NCBI RefSeq assembly: GCF_016718685.1
Contig: NZ_JADKCX010000004.1
Location: 22,501-86,500 of the forward strand
Length of the DNA stretch: 64,000 nucleotides
Reading direction: 5' to 3'
From: Haliscomenobacter sp.
GTDB taxonomy: Bacteria; Bacteroidota; Bacteroidia; Chitinophagales; Saprospiraceae
Below the pieces are notes generated by a model. It did not search any database and was not told where the DNA came from. It saw nothing but the letters and a program-made list of their open reading frames with translations. The position numbers were made by a program, and so were the translations under genes. Shown piece after piece: positions 28,533-36,546 of this stretch (the stretch's first letter is position 1; the number at the start of each line of letters is the position of its first letter).

Positions 28533-28560
28533 ACGCGTAATGTGAGTTACATAAAACGAA

Positions 28561-28591
28561 AACCCCTGAAACAATCAATGCTTCAGGGGTT
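28561..28591 (-). terminator. Rho-independent terminator of the alpha-oxoamine synthase gene
   Basis: On the minus strand AACCCCTGAA pairs with TTCAGGGGTT across an 11-base loop, followed by TTCGTTTTAT. It lies 31 bases after the stop of the gene. Confidence 0.7.
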
Positions 28592-28621
28592 GCGCCAATA
28601 AAATATATCGTTGAAAGCCAA

Positions 28622-29875
28622 TTACCGCATATCCGCAATTGCCTCCAATTTTTGTACATAAGCTCCCGCCTCCAACTTCTCCTTGATGTCTTTGAACGCC
28701 GCCAGCGTCAGGTCTACATCCTCATCCGTGTGCGCGGCAGTAGGAATCAAGCGCAGCAGGATCATGCCCTTGGGAATCATCGGGAACATCACCACGGAGC
28801 AGAAGATGCCATGATTTTCACGCAGGTCTTTCACCAGGTTGCCGGTTTCATCTACCGAGCACTTGAGGTACACGGGCGTTACACAGCTGTTGGTCGTACC
28901 CAAGTCGTGACCCATGGCGCGCAGACCACCTTGTAGGCGGTTGACGATGTGCCAGAGTTTTTCACGCAGTTCAGGTTTGGTGCGCAGCAGCTCCAAACGT
29001 TTCAATGCACCAATGACCAAAGGCATGGGCAGCGATTTGGCAAAAATCTGCGAACGCATGTTGTACCGCAGGTAATCGATGATGTCGCGTTCGCCGGCCA
29101 CAAAACCACCGATGGAAGCCATCGATTTGGCGAAAGTACTGAAGTATAAATCTACGGCGTCGGTTACCCCTTGTGCTTCAACGGCGCCAGCGCCAGTTTT
29201 GCCCAGCATCCCGAAACCGTGTGCGTCGTCAACAAAGAAGCGAAAGTTGTATTCTGCTTTCATCGAAGCAATTTCTTTCAGGATGCCCTGGTTGCCACGC
29301 ATACCAAATACCCCTTCGGAAATCACCAGGATACCCCCACCGGTTTCTTTTACATGCTCGTTGGCACGCTCAAGTTGTTTTTTGAAACTTTCGAAATCGT
29401 TGTGTTCGAAAGGAAAACGTTTGCCGATGTGTAGGCGAACGCCATCATAAATACAACCGTGGCTGTCTTTGTCGTACACGACGGCATCGTGACGGCTCAG
29501 CACAGAGTCGATGATGGAGACTACGGCCTGGTAGCCAAAGTTGATCAACAAACCCCGCTCTTTACCTACAAAGGTGGCCAGCTCTTGCTCCAACTGTTCG
29601 TGGTAAACTGATTCACCCGACATGATCCGGGCACCCATAGGGTAAGCCATGCCCCATTCCGCTGCGGCTTTAGCATCCGTTTCGCGTACTTCAGGGTGAT
29701 TCGCCAAACCAAGGTAATTGTTCAAGCTCCATACGATGCGCTCTTTACCCTGGAAAATCATGCGGCTGCCGATTTCTCCCGTCAGTTTTGGGAATGCGTA
29801 GTAGCCATGCGCCAATGCGGCATATTGTCCTAATGGACCGCGGTTGTCTAGTATTTTCTGAAAAAGATCCGCCAT
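28622..29875 (-). CDS. alpha-oxoamine synthase family PLP enzyme (KBL/SPT-like)
   Basis: A 417-residue fold-type I PLP enzyme that condenses an amino acid with an acyl thioester. Visible are SLNNYLGLANHPEV, the substrate-binding DSHGCIYDGVRL, the PLP-contacting FVDDAHGFGMLGKTGAG and the Schiff-base lysine in STFAKSMASIGGF. The family includes 2-amino-3-ketobutyrate CoA ligase, serine palmitoyltransferase (sphingolipids) and cysteate acyltransferase (sulfonolipids); all three occur in Bacteroidota and residues alone do not decide here. It is transcribed alone from a TATCTTTG promoter with an adjoining palindrome. Confidence 0.8.
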   Translation of the reverse strand: MADLFQKILDNRGPLGQYAALAHGYYAFPKLTGEIGSRMIFQGKERIVWSLNNYLGLANHPEVRETDAKAAAEWGMAYPMGARIMSGESVYHEQLEQELATFVGKERGLLINFGYQAVVSIIDSVLSRHDAVVYDKDSHGCIYDGVRLHIGKRFPFEHNDFESFKKQLERANEHVKETGGGILVISEGVFGMRGNQGILKEIASMKAEYNFRFFVDDAHGFGMLGKTGAGAVEAQGVTDAVDLYFSTFAKSMASIGGFVAGERDIIDYLRYNMRSQIFAKSLPMPLVIGALKRLELLRTKPELREKLWHIVNRLQGGLRAMGHDLGTTNSCVTPVYLKCSVDETGNLVKDLRENHGIFCSVVMFPMIPKGMILLRLIPTAAHTDEDVDLTLAAFKDIKEKLEAGAYVQKLEAIADMR

Positions 29876-29897
29876 TACAAGTTTGTTTTTAATTTGG

Positions 29898-29933
29898 TTT
29901 GAACGCTAGTGGCGCGTTCAAAAGGCAAAGATA
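29898..29933 (-). promoter_or_regulatory. promoter and operator-like palindrome upstream of the oxoamine synthase
   Basis: On the minus strand TATCTTTG (29926-29933) is an exact TAnnTTTG element 51 bases before the start. Immediately downstream, at the expected transcription start, TTTGAACGC (29898-29906) and GCGTTCAAA (29914-29922) form an inverted repeat that could bind a repressor. Confidence 0.45.
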
Positions 29934-30012
29934 TATACTTTATCGCTTTTTGCTAACATTCCGACAAAAGTCATTCGTTATCAAATAACGAGCTAAAAAC
30001 GAAATCCAAACC

Positions 30013-31109
30013 TTAAAATTTTACAGGCCCAGTACCCACTCGATCGGCAATGTATTTGCCTTCTTCACAAAGCGGGAGCAATTCGGCCTGGATGAAAGGC
30101 GCAACTTGCCCGGCAATTTCAGTGGGATACAACAAATGAAGGTTGGGGCCGGCATCCAGGGTGAAATACAGGGGGTGTTGGGTCTCCAGACGATATTGGC
30201 GAATTTTTTCGATCATCGCCAGGGAGTTGGGTTTCATCAAGAGATAAGGGGGCTGTGAACTCATCATGAGTGCGTGCAAGGTGAGCGCTTCGAGTTCCGC
30301 AATTTGACCGAAGGCATGGACATCACCCGATTGGAGGATACCAACCAATTGATCCAGATTGTTGGTAGCCTGTTGGTAACGTGCATTGGCGTAGGGATTG
30401 CCTTCCATCAGCTGATGGCCTGCTCGGCTGGAGACACTTTTTCACCTTTGCTCACAATCAAAATATCGTCGTGAAAAGAGTGAAAAACAGGATGTACCCA
30501 ATCTGCACAAGGACTACCCCAAAGCTCACTGCTTTCGGCCTGTTTTTCGATGCTGCCCCATGAGCCCATCACGGGATACAGTGATCGGCAAGCACTACCC
30601 GAACCTAGGCGGGCCAGGAAAGAAGCTTTGCGGTAAAACTCGACAGGATCGGTCAATGTGCCAAAGAGTTCCTGTTCCATAGAACACAGGCACAATGCCA
30701 ATGCACTCATGCTTGAAGCCGAAGATGCAATCCCAGCAGAATGGGGAAAGGAGTTGGAAGAGTGAATAGTCAACTGAAACTGGGTCAAAAAAGGTAGAAT
30801 TTCTTCAGCTGCCAATGCGCTGAGAAACTTGACAATCTTTTGGGCAAAAGCGGGTTGAGCCTGGCCTTCGAAAAAAAAATCCAGCGATATTTCCTCCCCT
30901 GCAGTTTCACGCGGAACATACGTGAATTCCGTTTCGGTATACGCCGCTTGCAAGGTAAAACTGATCGAGGGGTTGCGGGGCAATTGTTGACCGTATTTGC
31001 CCCAATATTTGACAATGGCAATGTTGGATGGACTCTGCCAATGGATGTCGCCCGAAAAAGCATAGCCTGGGGCCATGCGCAATAATGGATTGCGGTAAAT
31101 GCTTTGCAT
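30013..31109 (-). CDS. mvaD: diphosphomevalonate decarboxylase, frameshifted
   Basis: Makes isopentenyl diphosphate from mevalonate diphosphate, the last step of the mevalonate pathway. From ATG 31109 the N-terminal part shows SPSNIAIVKYWGKYG and the GHMP loop HSAGIASSASSMSALAL. The frame stops at 30410, while the remainder (QLMEGNPYANARYQQATNN to VGTGPVKF) continues in another frame. One missing base near 30416-30425 rejoins them to about 365 residues, a normal size. Stop and downstream ATG overlap as TGATG, so translational coupling of two chains is formally possible but unlikely, because the break falls within one enzyme fold. Confidence 0.82.
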
Positions 31110-31141
31110 CGTTGAAAGTTGAGGAAAATAGAACAGCCTTT

Positions 31142-31170
31142 TTTCAAGCATGTTCGCAACATGCTTGAAA
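31142..31170. terminator. perfect hairpin downstream of the SRPBCC gene
   Basis: TTTCAAGCATGTT and AACATGCTTGAAA are perfect 13-base arms around a 3-base loop. It lies between the SRPBCC gene's stop and the mvaD start, both on the minus strand, and probably ends the SRPBCC transcript although no U tract follows. Confidence 0.5.
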
Positions 31171-31220
31171 TTTCTGCAATAAAGGTACGGAAATTGTTTT
31201 GCCCCTTCTATGTACTACAC

Positions 31221-31733
31221 TTAAGTAAAGGTTGGTGGTGGTGGAGCAGGCACATCTCTTTCACAACGTACCCTGCGCAATTCCAGTTTCAGGCTTTCCA
31301 GTCCTTTACGCATGGCCCAATGGTGATTGGCGGAGAAGATGGGTTTGAAAAGGAAAGATAAATATTTGAGCAGGGGCTTTTCGGCTTCAATTTTCCAATC
31401 GTAGACAATTTTACACATTGGCCCTTCTTGAGTAAAAGTCCAGATGCCCCGACCTACAAAATCCCCCAGCGCTTCGAGCGAGAAACCGGAATGATCATTG
31501 GGGTGTACTTCGGTGACGCGGAACTGCCAGCGCAGGGTGTAGGGCAACCAACCTTTGGTATAGAGGTCGACCAATTTTCCGAGGCCATCGGCATCTCCTT
31601 TTTCGAGGGTTTCAACTTTGAGGTACACACTGGGCCACCAGCGGGGCAGGTCATTGGCTTCTTTGAGAATTTTGTACACTTCGGCACAGCTGGCCTCAAG
31701 TTCCCAATTGGTGATGAAGTGATAACTTTTCAT
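31221..31733 (-). CDS. SRPBCC-fold protein (polyketide cyclase/START-like)
   Basis: A 170-residue protein with the helix-grip pattern of the SRPBCC superfamily: SYHFITNWELEASCAEVYKILKEANDLPRWWPSVY at the start, an internal EALGDFVGRGIWTFTQEG and a long C-terminal helix ANHHWAMRKGLESLKLELRR. These proteins bind hydrophobic ligands in a deep cavity. No catalytic residues can be assigned and the ligand is unknown. It is a single gene ending in a perfect hairpin. Confidence 0.75.
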   Translation of the reverse strand: MKSYHFITNWELEASCAEVYKILKEANDLPRWWPSVYLKVETLEKGDADGLGKLVDLYTKGWLPYTLRWQFRVTEVHPNDHSGFSLEALGDFVGRGIWTFTQEGPMCKIVYDWKIEAEKPLLKYLSFLFKPIFSANHHWAMRKGLESLKLELRRVRCERDVPAPPPPTFT

Positions 31734-31790
31734 GGTTTGTGAATTAGGTGTTTTTGCTGTATAAAAATCCCGCCACGATTTATAACAATT

Positions 31791-31824
31791 AAAACCCGGA
31801 AAGCATGTTCTGCCCCCGGGTTTT
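31791..31824 (-). terminator. terminator-like hairpin of the M1 peptidase gene
   Basis: AAAACCCGG (31791-31799) and CCGGGTTTT (31816-31824) form a 9-pair stem 26 bases beyond the M1 peptidase stop. On the minus strand it ends in a short TTTTAATT tract. Confidence 0.55.
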
Positions 31825-31849
31825 AACCTTGAAAGTTAAGGTTAGAAAA

Positions 31850-34213
31850 TCAATTCGACCCATTCCCTTTCGCCTGGATCTTCTTCGCTTTTTGCATCGG
31901 ATTATCCCCTGTTTCGATAACCTGCCGAGGGCCGGTTGCGGCTCCTTTGAACAACTCAAAGCGGCTCATTTGTGGCTTGGGTGGAAAGTAGTTGTTTTCC
32001 ATGTCCACGTCGGCGGTTTCCAGATAAGGATCGAGGGTGATTTGTACGGCCTCTTTTTCGGTGACGAATACCTTGTTTACCTCTTCATTGTTGAGGCGCC
32101 AGATTTCAGCGGGGATGCGGAATTCTTTGTATGTACCATCGGCAAAATCAAACCGCAAGATCAGAGGCATGACCAGGCCACCCTTGTTTTTGAATTTGAT
32201 TTCGTAATAGTTCTTATTGGCGGCCAGGGTTTTCTTTTCTTCTTCACCCAGGCTGTTCATGTATTTTTGGTAATCTTCCTTATCCAGGATGGTTACTTGC
32301 AGCGGATCATAGCTGTAGTAAAAATCCCGAATGCTGGGATCCAGATCTTCCTGTGTTTTGGCAATGTCTTTTTCGTTGCGGATGCTGCTGATGTTGCGGG
32401 GTTGTTTTTCTTGCTCTTTGCGCGCCAAGGTTTTTTCTACCTCCGGGTTTTTGCTGTCTGGGCGGAACCATTTTACCTCTTCAAGAGCGATGTCTACATT
32501 GTCGCAAGAATAAAACCAGCCATTCCAGAACCAATCCAAATCAATACCACTCGCGTCTTCCATGGTGCGGAAAAAGTCAGAAGGAGCGGGGTGTTTGAAT
32601 TTCCAGCGGTTGGCGTACATTTTGAACGCATGATCAAACAACTCGCGCCCCATCACTGTTTCACGCAAAATATTCAGCGCAGCGGCGGGCTTGCCGTAGG
32701 CGTTGTTGCCCAATTGAGATACTTGTTCAGAGTTGGTCATGATGGGTTCCAGCATCTTTTTGTCCATTTTCATATAGGGCACGATGCTATGGGCGAAACC
32801 ACGCCGAGATGGGTAATCCCGTTCCCATTGTTGTTCGGCGAGGAATTGCAGGAAAGAGTTCAAACCTTCGTCCATCCAGGTCCATTGGCGCTCATCGGAG
32901 TTGACAATCATTGGGAAGTAGTTGTGGCCAACCTCATGGATGATTACCCCAATCGTGCCATACTTGGTTCTTTCGGAATAAGTGCCATCTTTTTCCACTC
33001 GTCCATTGTTGAAACAGATCATCGGATATTCCATACCATTGGCCGCTTCAACCGAAATGGCAACGGGGTAAGGATAATCAAAGGTATAATGAGAATACCA
33101 TTTCAAAGTATGGGCGATTGCTTTGGTAGAGAATTGACCCCACAGTGGATTGGCTTCTTTGGGATAAGCGGACATGGCGAGCACATTGCTGCCATTGGAT
33201 TGTTTGACCGACATGGCGTCCCAGATGAATTTTCGCGAAGTGGCAAAGGCAAAGTCGCGTACATTATCGGCTTTAAAACGCCAGGTCTTCTCCCCTTTCC
33301 CTTTTTCTTTTTCGTTCTCCCGCGCTTCGTCTTCGGTAACAATGACTACGGGCGTGGTGTATTCGGTTTTGGCTTTTTCAAAACGCGCCAATTGTTCTTT
33401 GCTCAAAATGTCTTTGGTGTTCTGGAGTGTACCGGTGGCTACGACGATATGGTCGTCGGGTACAGTTAAGCTTACGTCGTAGTTGCCAAAAACGAGGGTA
33501 AACTCTCCAGCGCCCAGGAACTGTTTGTTCTGCCAGCCTTCGATGTCATCGTATACACACATGCGTGGGAAGAACTGGGCAATGGAATATAGGTAGTTTT
33601 TGTCTTCGGGGAAGTATTCACATCCCGAACGTCCACCCAGTTTTAGTCGGTCTACGATATTGAACGACCATTTTATTTTGAAGGAAAACTTTGCTCCCGG
33701 CATAATGGGTGTGGCCGGGTCGATGCGCATCATGGTTTTGACCACGGTGTGTTTGAGGTCTTTCCCCAGCGCGTCTTTCACAAAATCAACCTTGAATCCA
33801 CCGTCAAAAGTAGGGGTAAATCCATCCAGTTGGCGCAATGTCATTCGATCATTCATGGTGCTTTGCCGGGTGGAATACGTATCGGATTCGTCGTCAAAAT
33901 GGTTCTGATCCATTTGTAGCCACAAGTATTCCAACACATCCGGGGAGTTATTGGTGTACGTGATGGTCTCTTCGCCGAAGATTTGTTGCTTGTTGTCATC
34001 CAACTTGATGTTCATGACATAGTCCGCTTGTTGTTGGTAGTAGCGGTGCCCAGGTCCACCAGCCCCGTTGCGGTACATATTGGGGGTTGGTAACTCCTCA
34101 TGGAGTTGTTTGAATTTGTCCTTCTTGTCGGGTGTTACTTGCCCAGATATTGGAGCAATACACCAAGCCAAAGCCAAAAACAGCAGTGTGATTTTGATGG
34201 TATTTGGTTTCAT
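31850..34213 (-). CDS. M1-family zinc metallopeptidase, secreted
   Basis: A 787-residue aminopeptidase-like protein with a signal peptide (TIKITLLFLALAWCIAPISGQ). The M1 motifs are intact: the exopeptidase-type ANGMEYP near residue 390, and HEVGHNYFPM followed exactly 18 residues later by the third zinc ligand in MDEGLNSF. The C-terminal part carries the family's helical domain, with a terminal basic stretch. It is expected to trim peptides in the periplasm or at the surface. It is monocistronic. Confidence 0.92.
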   Translation of the reverse strand: MKPNTIKITLLFLALAWCIAPISGQVTPDKKDKFKQLHEELPTPNMYRNGAGGPGHRYYQQQADYVMNIKLDDNKQQIFGEETITYTNNSPDVLEYLWLQMDQNHFDDESDTYSTRQSTMNDRMTLRQLDGFTPTFDGGFKVDFVKDALGKDLKHTVVKTMMRIDPATPIMPGAKFSFKIKWSFNIVDRLKLGGRSGCEYFPEDKNYLYSIAQFFPRMCVYDDIEGWQNKQFLGAGEFTLVFGNYDVSLTVPDDHIVVATGTLQNTKDILSKEQLARFEKAKTEYTTPVVIVTEDEARENEKEKGKGEKTWRFKADNVRDFAFATSRKFIWDAMSVKQSNGSNVLAMSAYPKEANPLWGQFSTKAIAHTLKWYSHYTFDYPYPVAISVEAANGMEYPMICFNNGRVEKDGTYSERTKYGTIGVIIHEVGHNYFPMIVNSDERQWTWMDEGLNSFLQFLAEQQWERDYPSRRGFAHSIVPYMKMDKKMLEPIMTNSEQVSQLGNNAYGKPAAALNILRETVMGRELFDHAFKMYANRWKFKHPAPSDFFRTMEDASGIDLDWFWNGWFYSCDNVDIALEEVKWFRPDSKNPEVEKTLARKEQEKQPRNISSIRNEKDIAKTQEDLDPSIRDFYYSYDPLQVTILDKEDYQKYMNSLGEEEKKTLAANKNYYEIKFKNKGGLVMPLILRFDFADGTYKEFRIPAEIWRLNNEEVNKVFVTEKEAVQITLDPYLETADVDMENNYFPPKPQMSRFELFKGAATGPRQVIETGDNPMQKAKKIQAKGNGSN

Positions 34214-34348
34214 CGAGTGTATGGATTTTTTGATAAAACGAGATTGATTGATAATTAAAGGTACAAAATCTGTGGGTTAAAAAAAAGGGATGTCGCTGAA
34301 GGGGTAGGGTGGGTAGATGGATAACAGAAGAGAGCGTGTGATGGTGGA

Positions 34349-34364
34349 TGTTCCACGTGGAACA
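34349..34364. other. parS-like site 1
   Basis: TGTTCCACGTGGAACA is a perfect 16-base palindrome that matches a known variant of the ParB-binding parS consensus. It is intergenic, upstream of the M1 peptidase gene and 36 bases left of the IS200-like element. Confidence 0.7.
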
Positions 34365-34400
34365 TTTGTGGTGGGGAGTTCTTCTTCATGCCGCTTTCTT

Positions 34401-35130
34401 CCCATGAATAAATTCATGGGTTGGGGTGGTGGGTGGCCTCCCACGACTGAAGTCGTGGGTTGGCGATATGTAAATATCAAAGAGCCGTTGCATTTTATAG
34501 TTGGATTTTGTAAGTTTGGAGATCATTTTGCCTTTTACATTCACTAGCAATTACCATCCTTTCGTACGGATTTTATTCTTTCACTTTAAGTATGTTGTTT
34601 TATGGCTCATTCAAAAGTACGAATTTGGGTGCATGTAGTCTTTTGTACAAAGTATCGAAAGCAATGGATTACCCAGAAATTAAGCCGAGACTGTATGAAT
34701 TACTCTGTAAGGAGCTGTTAAAAAGCGTTGTGGTGTGGAGGTGATCAACGGAATGCCGGATCATGTACACCTCCTCTTGCAGTTGGATTCCACTAAGTGT
34801 ATTGCCGAGTTGATCAAACAATGTAGGGGCGGTAGCGCACACACCATCAACGAAGAAAAATGGTTTGATCACGAATTCAAGTGGTCGGTAGGATATGGCG
34901 CTTTTTCAGTGAGTCAATCACTAGTGGGTAAGGTTAGGAACTATATTCTTAACCAGGAAAGGCACCACGAGAAGATCAAGTTTAAAGAAGAATATAAAAG
35001 ACTCCTCGAACTTCACGGCCTTGAACCCGAAAAAGACTAGGCTTTCTAGCCCTCTCTGTTACTATCGCCAACCCACGACTTCAGTCGTGGGAGGCCATCC
35101 ACCGCACCAACCCACGAATTTATTCGTGGG
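34401..35130. mobile_element. IS200-like element with nested terminal hairpins
   Basis: The ends are inverted repeats of about 68 bases, and each contains two hairpins. On the left these are CCCATGAATAAATTCATGGG (34401) and CCCACGACTGAAGTCGTGGG (34440). On the right they are CCCACGACTTCAGTCGTGGG (35072) and CCCACGAATTTATTCGTGGG (35111). Inside is one Y1/HUH transposase gene. Subterminal hairpins of this kind are the single-strand recognition sites of IS200/IS605-type transposases; the inverted pairing of the two ends resembles RAYT/REP arrangements. Confidence 0.75.
34602..35040 (+). pseudogene. IS200-like Y1/HUH transposase, two frameshifts
   Basis: Reads MAHSKVRIWVHVVFCTKYRK from ATG 34602, then in other frames KPRLYELLCKELLKK and RCGVEVINGMPDHVHLLLQLD. 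Each junction (near 34680 and 34722) needs one added base. The HUH motif is HVHLLL and the catalytic tyrosine is in VRNYILNQERHH. The protein would be about 148 residues, normal for single-domain IS200-type enzymes, which cut and join single-stranded DNA at hairpins. As read, the gene is not functional; sequence error is possible because other genes in the window show the same defect. Confidence 0.78.
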
Positions 35131-35150
35131 AGTAGAAGTATAGAGATAAA

Positions 35151-35184
35151 AAAGGGCGATGTTCCACGTGGAACATCGCCCTTT
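35151..35184 (-). terminator. thrC terminator hairpin containing parS-like site 2
   Basis: AAAGGGCGATGTTCC and GGAACATCGCCCTTT form a perfect palindrome around ACGT. On the minus strand it is followed by a T tract (TTTTTTATC), so it is a Rho-independent terminator 19 bases after the thrC stop. Its centre, 35160-35175, is TGTTCCACGTGGAACA, identical to the site at 34349. Confidence 0.75.
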
Positions 35185-35202
35185 ATCTCCGAGTAGCTTT
35201 TC

Positions 35203-36528
35203 CTAGCTATGCTCCAGCAACCACGCCTTCAACGCCCCATACTCCGCCTCCAAATAGTCCGCCTTTTTCTCCCGATCTGCTAATTCTGCCAACCGTTCCG
35301 GAATCTCAATTTTATGTCCCAGTATCTCTTCCACATCATCAATGAACTTAGCTGGGTGTGCGGTTTCCAAAATAATCCCACGCGTATTCGGATGCATTTT
35401 TTGGTATTCATCCAAGGCTAAATAACCCACTGCCCCATGCGGATCCAAAGTGTACTGGTATTTTTGATCTACCAATCGCATGGCTTTAGCTGTTTCTGTA
35501 TCATCAAAAGCATAGCCACTCACCATGTTTTTGATATTGTTCCACGTGGAACGTTCATCTGTGCCCAGGTAAAGATCGAGCATGCGGGCAAAATTGGATG
35601 GGTTTCCCACATCCATGGCATTGGAAAGTGTACGCACGGAAGGGCGCGACTGATAAGTTCCATCAGAAATATAAACAGGCACTACATCATTGGCATTGGT
35701 TGCGGCGATAAAACGGTGTACAGGTAAACCCATTTTAGCTGCTAAAAGACCCGCAGTTAAATTCCCGAAATTACCACTCGGAACACAAAAAACAATTGGG
35801 TCTCCGGTATGAGGCAATTGTTTAAAAGCCTCGAAATAGTAAAAAGACTGGGGAATCAAACGAGCAATGTTGATGGAGTTTGCAGAACTGAGTCGGATTT
35901 TCTGGTTGAGTTCTGAGTCCAAAAACGCCTGTTTGACCATAGCCTGGCAATCGTCAAAAGTACCATTGATCTCCAGCGCACTGATGTTGTGTCCCAGGGT
36001 GGTCAATTGTTTTTCTTGCAGCATGCTGACCTTGCCACTAGGGTAGAGGATGATCACCCGAATGCCAGGGGTTTTGTAAAATCCCGCAGCAACTGCGCCA
36101 CCCGTATCTCCCGAAGTAGCCACCAAAATGGTGAGTTCTTTTGTTTCTCCACGATTAAAATAGCTCATCAATTGAGCCATAAACCGGGCACCAAAATCTT
36201 TGAACGCTAAAGAAGGGCCATGGAAAAGTTCCAGAATATACTTCTGGTCATCGAGTTTAACTACTGGCGCGGGGAAATCCATGGAGTTTTCCAGAATGAT
36301 CCGTAGATCATCTTCAGGAATGGTGCTTCCAAACAAAGTGGTGCAAACCTGATGGGCAATGTCCAAAAAACTATAATTGGCCAGATTTTGAATAAATTCA
36401 GGATCTAGTTGAGGGATGTATTCGGGCATGTACAAACCATTGTCATCCGGCAATCCTTTCATGACTGCCTCTTGCAAGCTGGCCTGGTTGTTTTTATTTT
36501 TGGTGCTGTACAAAAGCATGGGTAGCAT
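35203..36528 (-). CDS. thrC: threonine synthase
   Basis: PLP enzyme converting O-phosphohomoserine to threonine. The 441-residue protein has the early MLLYSTKNKNNQASLQEAV, the PLP-lysine region HGPSLAFKDFGARFMAQ, the phosphate-binding ATSGDTGGAVAAGFY and CVPSGNFGNLTAG. It is the last gene of thrA-thrB-thrC; 18 bases separate it from thrB. An in-frame ATG at 36519 is an alternative start. A parS-like sequence overlaps codons for RSTWN (35538-35553), and another lies in the terminator. Confidence 0.96.
   Translation of the reverse strand: MLPMLLYSTKNKNNQASLQEAVMKGLPDDNGLYMPEYIPQLDPEFIQNLANYSFLDIAHQVCTTLFGSTIPEDDLRIILENSMDFPAPVVKLDDQKYILELFHGPSLAFKDFGARFMAQLMSYFNRGETKELTILVATSGDTGGAVAAGFYKTPGIRVIILYPSGKVSMLQEKQLTTLGHNISALEINGTFDDCQAMVKQAFLDSELNQKIRLSSANSINIARLIPQSFYYFEAFKQLPHTGDPIVFCVPSGNFGNLTAGLLAAKMGLPVHRFIAATNANDVVPVYISDGTYQSRPSVRTLSNAMDVGNPSNFARMLDLYLGTDERSTWNNIKNMVSGYAFDDTETAKAMRLVDQKYQYTLDPHGAVGYLALDEYQKMHPNTRGIILETAHPAKFIDDVEEILGHKIEIPERLAELADREKKADYLEAEYGALKAWLLEHS
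35538..35553. other. parS-like site 3, inside thrC
   Basis: TGTTCCACGTGGAACG differs from the two flanking parS-like sites only in the last base. It lies within thrC, where it encodes Arg-Ser-Thr-Trp-Asn on the minus strand. Confidence 0.6.
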
Positions 36529-36546
36529 TTTTAAACTAAAGAAAAG

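Noticed and set aside
31805..33469. 554-residue plus-strand frame opposite the M1 peptidase gene
   Set aside because: A shadow of the M1 peptidase coding strand, with Phe/Ile-rich non-protein-like composition.
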